A stretch of 64,000 nucleotides of DNA from Fragum whitleyi. Its lineage: Eukaryota > Mollusca > Bivalvia > Cardiida > Cardiidae. Both the position numbers and the translations under genes were made by a program. Shown one piece after another: positions 1-14,600 of the stretch. The DNA is taken from contig OX411557.1 in the NCBI GenBank assembly GCA_948146395.1, positions 33,086,077 to 33,150,076 on the forward strand, written 5' to 3'. The notes below the pieces were generated by a model. It worked only from the letters and a program-made list of their open reading frames with translations. It was not told the DNA's origin and searched no databases. The first letter of the stretch is position 1; every line of letters starts with the position of its first letter.

Positions 1-1044
1 TACATATGGAAACTGCACCTTCCTAACAAATGAATATGCTTTACTTTGAAGACTCATCACTTCCAGATAAACCTATCCCTCTAGCCAATTCAAGCTTAAC
101 AAGAGGGTAACTGCCTTCATAATCGCTATTCAGCCCCAAGTGTAAGTTTTCAATATCCTAAATGAAAAATATTCATTTAACCAACAGAAATATTGTGGCA
201 ATTCCTGTATTCTAAAAACTCATATGAATTATTGCAACCCTGTTTTATAAAATTGTATAGATTATCCCCAGCAATCCAATATGATCCAAATCCGATTTTT
301 TTCCAGTCAAACTTATTAAGTGGATGTGTAAAAATCTTAAAAAAATGTTTATCCACATGACACACATTGTTTACCCCTTGATGAAGAGCTGAACATTTCA
401 TTGCCATGGAGAATATTGCCCTGAATTGGAAATTTGTTCAAATTTCTTTTACATTTATTGTCTGATCCAGGATTTGACTAATTATCTCCACATAGAAGAA
501 GCAATGAAAGTAATACCAATATTCTTATACTTTTACTAGTCAAAGTCAATACCAAGAAGAAGTATTTTCCCATACAATAGCTGTAGCTTTTTTTATGAAT
601 ACCGTTTAAGTTTCTTCCAGGAGTGAAACATTCTATTTCTATTTTTCCATTGAGATATTTCGATCTCCATTTCAGGTTATTCTCCTTGCATATGGTCTTA
701 CTTAGTAGAAAATTATTTTTACTACAAAATAATATATAAACCTGTTAAGACAACCAACCTTTCAGGCCTTTTCCACGGGACTGCTTTTCTAGATCAAGAT
801 TCGGATTGAACTATCCGGTGAACTATCAATTTTGACAAAACTGCCAAAATGACAGATCGTTAAATGAAATCCCGAGCTACAACATTACCACCTTGAGTAG
901 AATTCTTTCCAAGTCCACTCCAGAATGTTACAAATAAATCCATTCCAGTTTCCAAAACAGTTTCTGTTATTGTCAGAAAATTGTCGAAAACAAAAGCGGA
1001 AACTCAAAACCGGGGTCGCGCATGCGTGGTACTACTGTATAGGC

Positions 1045-1208
1045 CATTCGGAACACCACTCGGCCAATCTAACGCATTCGTCACAACTCGGCCGATTCCG
1101 TTACCTACATTTATCTGAGACTTCGGAGATCGCCCGATGATTGCCGAGTGAATATCACGATCACGATCTGTTGCCGTTTACGGAAATGACCGAGTGATGT
1201 TCCAAATG
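1045..1208. mobile_element. MITE-like element with 21 bp terminal inverted repeats
   Basis: The left end CATTCGGAACACCACTCGGC and the right end (as its reverse complement CATTTGGAACATCACTCGGT) match with a few changes. The interior is locally CpG-rich, unlike its AT-rich surroundings. No coding capacity is seen. A clear target site duplication was not identified. Confidence 0.6.
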
Positions 1209-2094
1209 CTGTACAATATGGATAGACAAAACAAGCCTAATAATAAAGTAATTTGATAAGCCATCGAAATTTCTCCGCAAATCCAAGTAAAAATTCAAAC
1301 CTAGGAAATTCCAAGGGTTTATGAGTTTATTCAAATAGCCTTTTGCTATTTTAGTTTTTATCCATTTACACTACGAAAGGCCCGGGAGACGGATAAATTT
1401 ATAAAGCAACCTTAAGGACACACAAACATACAATTTTACGAGAAATAGGGAGTCTAAAATGGGGAACTGAAAATAGCTTGCCGATGCTATGTATAAAAAC
1501 AGTTGTAGGTTGCAATTGAAAATTTGGAGCAAATGCAAAAGATTGCAGCTGAAAACGCCCTAAAACGGCACCACTTACGAATGTAAAACACGTTTATGCA
1601 GGCAACTTCTGCATAGATCACGTGTTCACTCCCCTGAGGTCCCCGCCAGAATTTAGGTCAGCACCAAATTTTTACGGTATAAAGCTACACTATTGATTAT
1701 TTTTGCCGCGTTTATTTTTATGAATGGGTCTACTTTTTTGAGCGTAATGACACATGTAGGTTTGTTATCAGAATCCGATGGCGACGATCCCTATATTGAA
1801 AGACAGGTAAACCTGTCTTCAATAAAAATTAGGATATTTTGGGGAATCTTAGGGACACTTGACAAGCAGTAGATAAAAAAAAAAAACTCAGAAATATTTT
1901 TTCCAAGTACAGAATTTCAAAAGAATGAATTTTTGACAACTTCTTTTTATGAAATATTTTATACATATTACCATCATGAAAGAGTTGGTCATACTGTGGA
2001 TGGGTCATAAAAGCCATATTCTTAAGTATTTATTCAAGATTGTCCTAAAAACAATTTCAGAATTCACTCATAACTGTATATAAAGTAATAGTAA

Positions 2095-2475
2095 CTAGAG
2101 CTGTCACAAGCGGACTTATACCCCCCACCAGTGCTTTGTCAAAACATAAGTCCTATTGAAGTTTCATGATTCTATGTTGCTTGGTTCACGAGTTAGAGTC
2201 TGGACATGAAAACTGAGCAAAAGCTGACGGTGACCTTGACCTTTGATCTATGTGCACCAAAAACAATAGGGTGCTTCCTTGAGTCACAAGCAACATTTTT
2301 ATGAAGTTTCATGATTCTAGGTCATCATCTTAGGTTAGAGTCTGGAAACAAAAAGGTCTACAGACGGACAGACAGAAGAATGTATGGATAGACTGACTGG
2401 TGGACAGAAAGACAGACATGGTGAAACCAATATACCCTCCTCTACTTTGTAGGTGGGCGGTACAAGAAAATAAAC
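2095..2475. repeat. Dispersed repeat with GACGGACAGACAG tail
   Basis: The stretch contains repeated GAAGTTTCATGATTCTA blocks, GACCTTGACCTTTGA, then a GACGGACAGACAGA run and a purine/GGTGGGCGGTA end. The piece at 12783-13072 shares the GACCTTGACC and ACGGACAGACAGACGG parts. It looks like a non-autonomous mobile repeat. Confidence 0.5.
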
Positions 2476-2584
2476 AGTTGAGACAAACCAACACACATAT
2501 CTAGGGGTAAGCACAATTCTTAAGTGTATTTGTGGCATGTCTTCATCACTCCGAACAGGCTTCATAATTATGTAAATTACTTAC

Positions 2585-2652
2585 TAAAAGTTGAGAACTT
2601 CACAAGAATAGAAATCATTCCTCCAATCACTCCTCATAATAATTCCCTCCAT
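2585..2652 (-). CDS. Gene 1 exon 12: SEA 3, middle
   Basis: This 68 bp exon lies between TTCTTTACAG and TTTTA|GTAAGT, phase 0 in and phase 2 out. It encodes MEGIIMRSDWRNDFYSCEVL, matching the YSC/HSC core of the other SEA middles. I see no C-terminal SEA 3 exon in 1-2584, so it should lie to the left of the window. Confidence 0.75.
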
Positions 2653-5600
2653 CTGTAAAGAAAAACATGATAACTACAGCAAATACTGCCTATCTGGCAT
2701 ATCACAGGGGTCAACACTATCTTTTTTCACATGTTAAACCAATGAAATTCCTTCTGATTATCAAGGGGATCCCTCCAGTTAGTCAGAGATTTCTTCCTTA
2801 ATTGACTAGATATTCATACAAGTGAGCAATTCTAGGATGAGTTAAACCCACATGTCAAAGATCAGTAAAGAAAGGATCTTCTCTTTAATGGGAACCAAAA
2901 ATGAGATGTTCAAATCTTATAGATTTTATTTTGATTGTTTCTGGATCTAGACTCCACTTTCAACAATATTTCAATCAAGTATAACCTAGCAGAGAATAGA
3001 CTTAACCACGTTTCTGAATACCATTTTTCACAACATTTACAATAACATTCCATACAAGCCATAAGCTGCATATAGCTGCTTATTTAATCAAAGATACTTC
3101 TATTCATTCCCCCATTTGTGGGAGAAAAATGACTTATTTCGCATAACGTAAGTCAAATATTGAATGAAAGATGACCAAGCCTGCGAATTCAAATTAAAGA
3201 ATTATGAAATAACAGCCAAATGTATTACCAACATAGCTAACCATGTTTAGAAAAATCTTACAGCAGGGGTGTGAATGTGGAATTTCCATGCACTACTTGT
3301 CCAAAACGGACTTTTCTTGTAACCTCTGGACAGTACACTTTTCAAAAGTATACGGCTGTGGCAATGTAAACTATAACTCTTTGAATGGTACCAATTATTT
3401 GAAGAGATTTATTATCTAAAGGTTTGTTATGTCTATATCTTTGTCTATCAAAGGGAAGAAAACATTGTTTATAATGAAGAAAATGCTGGATTCCAGCATT
3501 TCCTTCCTTAAAAACAATGTTTTCTCAATATCATGTTTTACTCCTTTTTGCAGACAACTTCATTTTGATCCTGGACAAGTAGAAAATTAGATTTTTCTTG
3601 TCAAAGGACAAGTGGTGAAAATCTGTATTTCCACATCCCTGTATAGAGATCAGAACAAAAGCACCACAAGCAGATGCAATGCTTGACTGCAGGTCCTTGA
3701 AATATTCTTAGTTGGAATAGGGACATATTTCTCACAAAAATGAATTTAGCATTTCCAACTTAATAGAATTAATTGCTCATCTAAAGAAGAATACACATAC
3801 TTAAAACCAAGCAAATATTTATCATCAATAATAACTGAGATATGACCAAGGTTAAAGTTTGTCTCACATTGAATGTCTACGCCTTCAACTACAACTAGGC
3901 CTACATTGACAATCAAAGGGTGGTCTTACAACTGCAAAACAGTCAAGTTAATTTTTAGCCTTTTGTTTTATTATTATAAGGAATTATTGGTTGATATAAC
4001 ATACAGAGAAAGTTAAACATACATCCTTGCAAAATCTGTTTTCAAGATAGTTAAAATAATTGCTGTTATAATCTCCCATACTGGAATTGAACTCTAAACC
4101 TGTATACTTCAAGAACATTTCCATATAAGGCATGCCTCCTGCAAATACAGTTTAATATAAAATAAGAACAAGAGCTGTCGGAGGGCAGCAAAGCTGGTCT
4201 TTTCCTAGTGCTGGATAGCAAATGCAAATTATTCCTCTTCAGCTTTGCATGTGCTTTCATAGGAATGAATAACAAATGGTATTGGATGTAATATACTGTA
4301 TATTTTGTCAATTGAAAAAATATGTGGGTAATTGTTATTTAAGCATTTTTTCCACAGAGGTCAAATTTGGGTCAAATAAACCAAGGTATACATCAGTTGC
4401 AAGTAAAATCTTAAACAAGATTTCTTTCTAAGTCTAAAAAGGGTTAAAATTCCACTAAATTCAACATCAGAGTAATGAATCTTTGTCTAGACGCTGATAC
4501 TTTGGTCACAAAAGCATGTGCAAAGTTTCAAAACAATTGCTTTAATAAAAACATAGATAGAACAGATTTACAACAAGTGCTTGTCTAATCTTAAATGAGA
4601 ATTTCTTAGTCTAAAAAGGGTTAAAATTCCACTAAATTTAATATCAGAGAAATGAATCTTTGTCTAAAGGCTGATATTATGGTCACAGAAGCATGTCCAA
4701 AGTAAACAGCGTAAGTAGAAACAGAGATTAGACACAGTTAAACGTAAAACCTTAACCAAAGTACAATGCTGACGCCTGGAACACCGATGCCGAGGTGACG
4801 GGAATATCACCCCTATTCTTTGAATAATTGAGCTTAAAAGGAACATCAAACAAACACAAGAAATTTTCAAAAATAATTCAAATAAAGGTCAATTTAAGAA
4901 AGGTATAGATTCATGAGCAGACTACCCTGAATTTTTTTTTTTTTTTTTTTTTGCTTGAGTATTCCGAGACTATTTGAGCCGATTACAATATGATGTCTAT
5001 CAATTGAAAAAGAGCAAAGGAAAAAATTGTTGAAAAAATTTATAACAGAAAAATGATCTTACTTCTCCAGAATGGAGGTCTGTATGTGGTTGTTGGAGTG
5101 ATGGTTATATCTGGATTTACTGGTATAGGAACAACAACAATATCACGGTCTGTAATCAACAAGGTTCCAACAATCTTTCTGGGTATCCCCTGTACCAACA
5201 CTTGTCTAGCTCCATCAAGAATGATGGTGGAGACATCTGTTTCTAACCCTGTCACATTGTCATCCTTGAACCATACATTGACAACAGCAATATCTGGACG
5301 GAAACTATTAAATATATAAAAGAAAATATCTGTTTATTTCAGTGTAAGATTAGTTTATCTGCCATTGAGAAAATAACTAAAGATAAATTTCCACAGGTTC
5401 AAGGGTCAAGAGTTAAAAAAAATGTTTAGGAAATGAAAGAGTTATTTGTCTTACAAGAAAAACAAATGATTTTTCTATTTTTTTTTTTTAAAGAAACCTA
5501 GGTTCAGGACAACTGCAGTCAAGTGCCCAAAATAACATCAACTCAATGGTTCAGCACAAAACAGTTGTAACTGCCTATATGTTTATAGGTAGTTACAACT

Positions 5601-8600
5601 GTTTTGCGCTGAGCCTTCAATTTGAGCTTTGACCTTGATCTTTAAGCAATAGAAAAAATATTCAAATAGCACACCTACTCATGATGGAGAATAATTGCAC
5701 CAAGTTAATTCAAATCCATTCATAAGGGTTTGTGATAATCTTAATGACCTAACAATCATCCTGTAAAAGTTCCAGGAGAATCCAATAACATATGTGGCCC
5801 TTAACACATAAAAAAAATTGCACTCAGAAAAATTCCTAAGTGAAATTCCATAACACCCTGTTTCTTTTGTTTTTAGCAGGATCATCCCCAATTTCATTAG
5901 TAGCAATTTTTTTTGACCTAACAATCATTCTGTGAACGTTTCAAGGGAGTCCAATAATATTTGTAACATTTATAGGGTAAACAAGAAAAGTTAACTAATG
6001 GATGTATAGGCAGACAGATTGAGAGATGGAGGGTTGGACAGACAGACAGGAATCATACCATCCCATATGTTTCTGACCTTGGGTCAGTAGAGATTTAAAT
6101 ATTTTTGAAGAATCATTTCTATACATTTCATTAAGATAAGTCAAAGGTCAATGCATTTGGTAAAAGAGACAAACTTGCCAAAAGCAAAGATGTTTCTTTG
6201 CTAAGAAAGCTTAGAAACCAAAATTAAATCTAAAAAACTTTAGCTTACCTGAACTGTTCTACTGCACAGCTGTGAAACCTTGGACCAAGGGGACTGATGA
6301 GGAATATTCTTTCAAGCTGAAAATTGAGAAAAAGATCCTGACATGACTAATCTCATGAACCATTGTGGCTTTACAGATGACATTTTATCTAGAATAAATG
6401 GCACTATAATTAGATAATCCATTAATGAATATAGGCATCCTTGTGCTTATCAACACATTTGTTGTCAAGCAAACCTTCTCTGTGCTGTGAAAAACTTTTC
6501 ACAATGCACATACAACTGTTATTATTGCAAGAAAAGCACAGATAATATTTCAGAAATCCAATTTCATTTACCTACATTTGAAGCCCAAGAAGTTTCTTTG
6601 GCATCTGGCCAGTGGTTCAGGAGATGCTGTTCAAAGATTTCAGACACAAAATAAGCCACACCCATATTCATGGACCAATCAAAATTTTGCAAACAACTTT
6701 AAGAGGGGCACCCAAGAAACATTCTTGTAATGTTTCATTGAAATTGGCCAAGTGGCTCAGGAGGGGATGTCATTTTAAAGACTTTGGGCTCAAAATAAGC
6801 CCCACCCTGCCACCTCTATCTTTAAGGGCCAATCAAAATTGTGCAAATGATTTTTGAAGAGGGTCACCCAAGGAACATTTTGTTAAGTTTCATTGAAATC
6901 AACCTGGAAGTTCAGGAGGAGATGTCATTCAAAGATTTCAAAGTGAAAAAATGCCATACCCAAATTTATGTGCCAATCAGTATTTTGTGAACAATTTCTA
7001 AGGGTCACACTAGGAACATTTTGTCAAGATTGCATTGAAATCTTCCCGGTGGTTCAGGAGGCAATAAAGTTTTTAAGATTGTTGATGACAGAATCAGAGT
7101 GATCATAAAAGCTCTCTTTGAGCATGTTAGGCTCAGGTGAGCTAAAAAACAATAAAACAAATTAAATAATTTAGACCAAATGTCTTATTCTTTGCAAGTA
7201 TAGGAAAGATATTCATTAGTGGTGGACTTTAAGCTGCAGATATGTCAACAATGTCAATTTGATTGTAGTTTTATGTCCAATATATTTTTCAAGTTTATCA
7301 ACTTTGGTAACTGAATTAGCCTTCTTTGAAGGAGGTTAGAAGTGGTGGCCATAGACTGGTTTTGAATGAAGGATCTCACATATAAGGGATTTTATTGTAC
7401 TCACATCTCTACAGAATGGTCTGGCCAGTTCATTAAACTTCTCACTATCTCTGACAGTCAGGTCTGGTGAGTATGTCATGTTGTACACCCAGATTGACAG
7501 ATTTGCCAAAACCCCAACTGAAATAAAGAGTCACTCTACTTGCAGAAATTGACTAAGCAGCCTTATGAAGAAAAAAAGACAATTGCATACACATTGTAAA
7601 AGAAGGGTAAAGAGAGAGAGGAGAGTCCTGAGGGGAGGGAAACAATGGAGAAATAGAAAATATACGAGTACAGAGTCCAAACTACAGAATTCTTATTCAG
7701 AGAGTTCAAGGGGAGATAATTCCAGAACAAGGAGGATTTGAGACTTCAAATAGTGTCTTGTAATACTTCAATTTGATATGATTAGTTTAGAATTTAAGTG
7801 TTTTAAGTGTGTCTCTACATTTCTTTTTTTCCTTTAAGATTAATAGGTCACCTGCTGAAATATTTCTGCAAAGTAATATTCATGATTATGTTTTAGAAAA
7901 TTGCCCTCCATTTATTAAATACATATTTTTCATCAAATGACAAAAATTTTGTGCAGTCAATGAGTAATGATTATCAAAGGAACTTTCTGTTGAAATTCAG
8001 TTGATATCCATCACATAAGGTTCTGAGAAAATGATTTTTAAAGTTTCAACTACATGTATAAAATATATAGAAAAATTACCTCTGCTCATAAGCAGGGATT
8101 ATTTTGGGATGGGCTGTACTGATTTTGTGGAAAAAATTTAATTCTAGACTAAATCTGATTACAGTTTTGGATGGGCCCCATATATAATCTATTCAAATCT
8201 GATGCTTATTTTGATCTAGGGTAGGTATTAAGGATTCTTGGGCCCACCACTTTTTCCTAATGGCCCATCAATTTTGCAGATGGCCCATCAAAATCTTAGA
8301 TTTTACATCTAAATGATTGGGATATGGGCCATTGGCCCATTTTAATGGCCCATCATGAAACTGATCCAAAAATATCCCTGCATAAGATACTTATTTTTCA
8401 TCTAATCACAATATTTTTCTGCAGTCCAATTTAGGGTCACCCAAGGTTCACCTAAGTCAAATTTCCTTGATATCCATCACTAAGGTTATGAGAAAATGAT
8501 TTTAAAAATTGCCACCATATAACAATAACTTCGTCCATAGTAAATAGAAAATAACCAAAGTATAATATGTATATCTCTATGGATACTGAGTCATTCTGTG

Positions 8601-11600
8601 AAGTTTGAATCAAATCCCTATATCATTGCTTTGAAATGGATGGACTAGTTTTTCATCAAAGGGACATAAGTCTATGCAAAGAAAATGGACTATAACCAAA
8701 ATACAATATGCACATCTCTGCTTAATACTGAGCATATCTAAGAAGATTGAATTAATTCCCTTTGCTAGTTTGCTGAGACATTGAGCTACAGAGTAAATTT
8801 CCTTGGTCCAATTAAAAGCTGACTCCTATCCCCCAAACATAGTTTTTTTTGCGTTTTTGGGAAAGGTTTAATAACAAAGTCATCCACCATAATAACCTCA
8901 AAATCCTGACCAGTGATTAACCTTGAACCTACCTCTGGGTGGTGTTACAGTGGGTAGAGGCTTTAAGTTACTCCTGACATCAATAACAAAGTCATCCACC
9001 ATAATAACCTCAAAATCCTGACCAGTGATTAACCTTGAACCTACCTCTGGGTGGTGTTACAGTGGGTAGAGGCTTTAAGTTACTCCTGACATCAATAATA
9101 AAGTCATCCACCATGATAACCTCAAAATCCTGACCAGTGATTAACCTTGAACCTACATAGACCGTACAACCGGTTGCGGCGATGACGGGTGAGAGTCAAC
9201 GATGACAGCATCGGAACATTATGCCGAAGAGACGGTAGGTCAAATAAATTTATTCGTGTAAATAAACGATAGAAGCTTTGGTATTCTAAAGCAGATAAAT
9301 GATCGTGTAAGTGTTCAGCGCTTCTATATAATACATCTCTACTCATATCCCTCCCAAATAAGGCCACAGTCATTGATTATTTCGGAGGTTTCCCATGAAA
9401 AGTTACGAAATTAGACTTTATGCTCTCATAATTCGCCTATCTCTCAATAAATGCTATTTTAACTTGTACACAGCTAAAGTCTAATTATCCGCCGATATTT
9501 CTTCCAAATTTGAAGCCATAATTCAAAAAAATAAACACACGGCGGGTCCTCAAAGACGACATGTAGTAAGAAAAATGTTGCCTCTGTAGACAGTCGGAAT
9601 TTCACGGGGTTGCGTAGATGACAGAACTGAATTATTTGTGATTGCCGATGTCGACAGACCCATATTCAGATTCTCGCATAAAAATGATCATTTTTAGTGT
9701 CGTATTTTTCAATTACACACCAAAATAATTTAGATCGACCTACATGCTGACATTCATGTCCACTATTTTTCAAATGACGTGTCATATCGAAAAATAATTC
9801 AAGGGATTTAATGTAGGATTTCAAATACTCACAAACCAAGAAAAAACAATTGTGATCAGACTGAATATCTCGTATACGTTTTTTACTTGTAATTCCAGTG
9901 ACTTAGTATACATTCGACGAGTCAAAAAAGCATTTCTATTGGGAAACATAGTTGGCCTGTCTTTCATTATCTTTCGTTAACTTTCGAAAATATCCACGGG
10001 TTCACAAGAATGATTTTTATTTTAGATAAAATAAAATCTTGCTAACATAGCCAGAGTTTGAAAAAGGAGGATTATGAAAAATGAAAAATCTATCCGTGAC
10101 TTTTCTTAAACCTATTTTTATTTTATGTAAAAGCCACTGAGCAATAGGTAATTACTTCATGTAGATATATAAGAAAAGGTGAGAGGGAGATTCGATCTTC
10201 GGACCTCTGCACTGCGAATCTCTGACCTTATGGATACATCTCATTCTATTTTGTTATCACAATTGGTTATATAATGTGACTTGAATGTAATGTTTGCCTT
10301 TTTTTGATCCATATAAGGAAGTGGGTTTCGAATATTGAAGAAGGTAAGCAGGAATATTAAATGAGCCACAGGCCAACAATGTTATATATAAACAAATTTG
10401 TTTACAAATATAAATAAAAACGGCGATTAAGGTCCTAAATCTATTTCTATATAATAACGCTTTCTGACGCTAAACAATAAAAATGCATAAAACGAAGAAG
10501 AAGAAGAAGATAAAGAAGAAGTAGTTGGTTAGATTTCCACCATTAAATCAGTGTATAAAGTCAGTTTCAAATGCATAGGGTGTTTTTTTTATTTGAACTT
10601 GAAACAAAATGTTGGATTATTTTTGAGAACATGAAAAGGATATGTGTACAAAATTGAAATACACACTTCATGCGTGAATCACTGACATGCATATCAAATG
10701 CTAGAGAAACATGTGTATTTTTTTTTCGAATCAACAATCTTAAAAAGGCGCACATGTTCCTCGAAAAAAACTAACCGCTGCTGAAAGTTAGACATTCCAA
10801 ATCACGAGATCAAAATCCTTTCAATTTGACACTCGCAGAGGGAGTTTTATTAAAATTAACCAATGTTTTTTGGGATGTAAAATGCAACATGGAATAGAAA
10901 TTTCACATTTTACTAAGGCGTTTTCTTCTTTGCGTCAGTATGAAATAAAGTGTAAAGGAACACATTACAAAACACATGTTTTGTTACAAGGGTCAACGTA
11001 AAACTCCTTTCAAATTGTCCTAAATTTGTCAACTTTGAAAGTTATCGGTCTCTCACCAATGCGTTGATAATCGTTAACCTATGTGAGATAGCAGCTGGAG
11101 GCTAGGAAAGGATGTGGTGGTTGTACTGGTGAGAGAAATACCAGGAATCCATTGTTAGGTGCTCCAGCCGTTGCGATTTAACCAGAAAAATGTTGAAATC
11201 AGCGTTAAACTCCATTCAATCAATGAATTAATATTCCTGCTTACCTTCTTAAGTATTTGAAACCCACTTCCTTATATGGATAAACAATAAGCAAACATTA
11301 CATTCAAGTAACAATATATACCCAATCGTGATAACAGAATAGAATAAGATATATGCATGAGGTCAGAGACTCGCAGTGCAAGGTCCGAAGATCAATCTCC
11401 CTCTCACCTTTTCTTATATATCTACATGAAGTAATTTCCTATTGCTCAGTGACCCATACATAAAATGAAATAAGCCTTTAGAAAAGTAACAGATAGTTTT
11501 TTCATTTTTCATAATCCTCCTTTTTCGATCTCTGGCTATGTTAGCAAAATTTTATTTTATCTAAAATAAAAATCATTCTTGTGAACCCGTGGATATTTTC

Positions 11601-14600
11601 GAAAGTTAACGAAAGATAATGAAAGACAGGCCAACTATGTTTCCCAATAGAAATGCTTTTTTGACTCGTCGAATGTATACTAAGTCACTGGAATTACAAG
11701 TAAAAAACGTATACGAGATATTCAGTCTGATCACAATTGTTTTTTCTTGGTTTGTGAGTATTTGAAATCCTACATTAAATCCCTTGAATTATTTTTCGAT
11801 ATGACACATCATTTGAAAAATAGTGGACATGAATGTCAGCATGTAGGTCGATCTAAATTGTTTTGGTGTGTTATTGAAAAATACGACACCAAAAATGATC
11901 ATTTTTATGCGAGAATCTGAATATGGGTCTGTCGACATCGGCAATCGGCAATCACAAATAATTCAGTTCTGTCATCTACGCAACCCCATGAAATTCCGAC
12001 TGTCTACAGAGGCAACATTTTTCTTACTATGTCGTCTTTGAGGACCCGCTGTTTGTTTATTTTTTTGAATTATGGCTTCAAATTTGGAAGAAATATCGGC
12101 GGATAATTAGACTTCAGCTGTGTACAAGTTAAAATAGATTTTATTGAGAGATAGGCGAATTGTGAGAGCATAAAGTCTAATTTCGTAACTTTTCATGGGA
12201 AACCTCCGAAATAATCAATGATTGTGGCCTTATTTGGGAGGGATATGAGTAGAGATTTATTATATAGAAGCGCTGAACACTTACACGATCATTTATCTGC
12301 TTTAGAATACCAAAGCTTCAATCGTTTATTTACACAAATAAATTTATTTGACCTACCGTCTCCTCGGCATAATGTTCCGATGCTGTCATCGTTGACTCTC
12401 ACCCGTCATCGCTGCAACCGGTTGTACGTTGTGCTACCTCTGGGTGGGGTTACAGTGGGTAGAGGTTTTAAGTTACTCCTGACATCAATAATAAAGTCAT
12501 CCACCATAATAACCTCAAAATCCTGACCAGTGATTAACCTTGAACCTACCTCTAGGTGGGGTCACAGTGGGTAGAGGTTTTAAGTTACTCCTGACATCAA
12601 TAATAAAGTCATCCACCATAATAACCTCAAAGTCCTGACCAGTAATCCTGGGTGCATTAGCATCTATCACTTGTAGGATCTTTTCATTGATTTCTCTATC
12701 ATTTCCAAAATCTCCTCTAAAAGCCACATTGAAAAATGCTCTTGTATTGCCTGGCCTGAAATGTTGAAATATGTTAAAAAAGACAAGATGTGTTTGTGAA
12801 ACACGAATGCCACCTTAACGGCATTTTTTTTCAAAGTTCGACCTTGACAGATGACCTTGACCTTGTCATATGACCTTGACTTTGGTACCAGCGGATGCAG
12901 ATCATTGAGATCTATCATCATGCCAAATATTAGCTTTGTATCTTGAATAGGAAGATATTAGCAAGGTTAAGTTTTCGGGTTAAGAGTTCGGACGGACAGA
13001 CAGACGGACAGACAGACGGACATGAGTAAAACAATATGCCCCCGATCTCTCGATACGGGGGCATAAAAAAAGTTAAGTAACATGATTTTGATGATTCAAT
13101 CATAGTTAAGATAGCATTAAACTTATATGTATACATGTATGCTACTTTTGATTGTTGATAGTATTGGGGGGGGGGAACAAATATCTGTCATTCACTGAGT
13201 ATGAGAATCAAATAAAATTTTATCCTTGGTTTGGGTCTTGTTTGTTCAAATTATCTCATTTATAGGAAAATGAAGCCAGCACATAAGCCAGACTGCAGTG
13301 TAGGCCATATCAGCAAAATGTTCAAATTGAACATCATGTTTGACAAGTTTAAGAGATCCAGATGGAATTACCTTATGTGTATCAAGTTTTTTAAATGATT
13401 CAGGTGAGAGTACAGTCAATCTTGCTCGAGCAACCACATCTATTAAGTGACCATTTTTATTAAACCTTGTCATGCTGAATAAATTTTGGCTAAGAATTTG
13501 CATCAATATCAAAGGGCAAAAAACACTGATAGTACCAACTGTAGGTCAGTTTTTATTTGTAAAACTAAATCTATTGACAATTCTGGTTTGAAAGTGAGAA
13601 ACAGGTGGTGTAGACTAACATCAGACTGCATATATGTGCAGGCTGATGTTTGTCTATGGCTCCTGCCAAAGCAGAAAATTCCGGGTTCAGCATAACAAGA
13701 CCATTTTGAAAATTCCCTTTTTTAAAAAAATATCTTAATAAGTAGTCATTGTTGGTCTGAAAATAATTGAAAATGAATCCTATGTTGTTAAAACTCACCA
13801 GAAACGTTTCATGAGAGGATTCTATTGAGTTATGAAACATAAGTTATTAAAATTTTTGCAATATTATAAATAATCAATATTAAACTCTGTTTCTTATTTG
13901 TAAACAAATTGTTTATTAAGTAGCCATTTTCTTTAACAACCACCTTTTGGTGGTCCTGTTTGTGGTTGCTTTAAACAAATTTTACTGTACAAGTAGAAGT
14001 ATAACTCACTGAACTGGTTGCAGTATGCCTGCACATGAACATGGTGCCTCTGTAGCATCAGGTCTACAATATAACACACAAAATACTCTTGAGTTGCTGG
14101 GAGCATCTTGTCTTATTCACCAATTCAAAAACAACAGAATTATTTACACTGTTTAAAATTCAGATTTATAATCCACAGCAAAGATTTTTAAGTTCTCAGA
14201 GGGTATGGAATATTGTTAAGAGAAATTTCCTGGAATTAATTTGGGTAATGATCAGTGGTTCTGAAATAAGCTGCCCGAGTTGTCCAAATAAGTTGTCAAT
14301 TAAGCTGCACGGACAAGCGGAATTTCATAGCTACGTTGTCCGTTGACAAGTGAAAAAATCTCTAGAGTAAAAAAAAAATTCTTAAAAATTTAGCCAAATT
14401 TTCTGATGTTCCATGTAATTCAATGTCAACAATAAGTCTTTTGATTTCAATATTTTGCAGATTCTAAAAATTCAACAGACAAGTAAGTTTTAGCCACGGA
14501 CAAGCTAGTTTGTAATTGTAACTTGTCCGTGGCCAAGCTGACTTTCAAAATATTTCAAAACCACTGATGATAATAGAAAATATGAAAGAAAAATATGCAA

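Larger units (their letters stand above)
1..2584. other. Intron of gene 1; only a MITE and a dispersed repeat seen
   Basis: No exon with the phase expected for the rest of SEA 3 was found on the minus strand. The stretch is AT-rich and holds the MITE at 1045-1208 and the dispersed element at 2095-2475. Confidence 0.5.

Noticed and set aside
5053..5319. 88-codon plus-strand ORF
   Set aside because: It is antisense to gene 1 exon 10, which has SEA features and good splice sites.
9122..12526. Matching 83 and 102 codon ORFs at 9122-9373 and 12218-12526
   Set aside because: They are the same sequence in the two inverted arms of the foldback element, and neither resembles a known protein.
13246..13840. 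Two adjacent minus-strand ORFs of 88-89 codons
   Set aside because: Composition is protein-like in places, but I found no family, no splice borders and no frame continuity; they lie inside a gene 1 intron.
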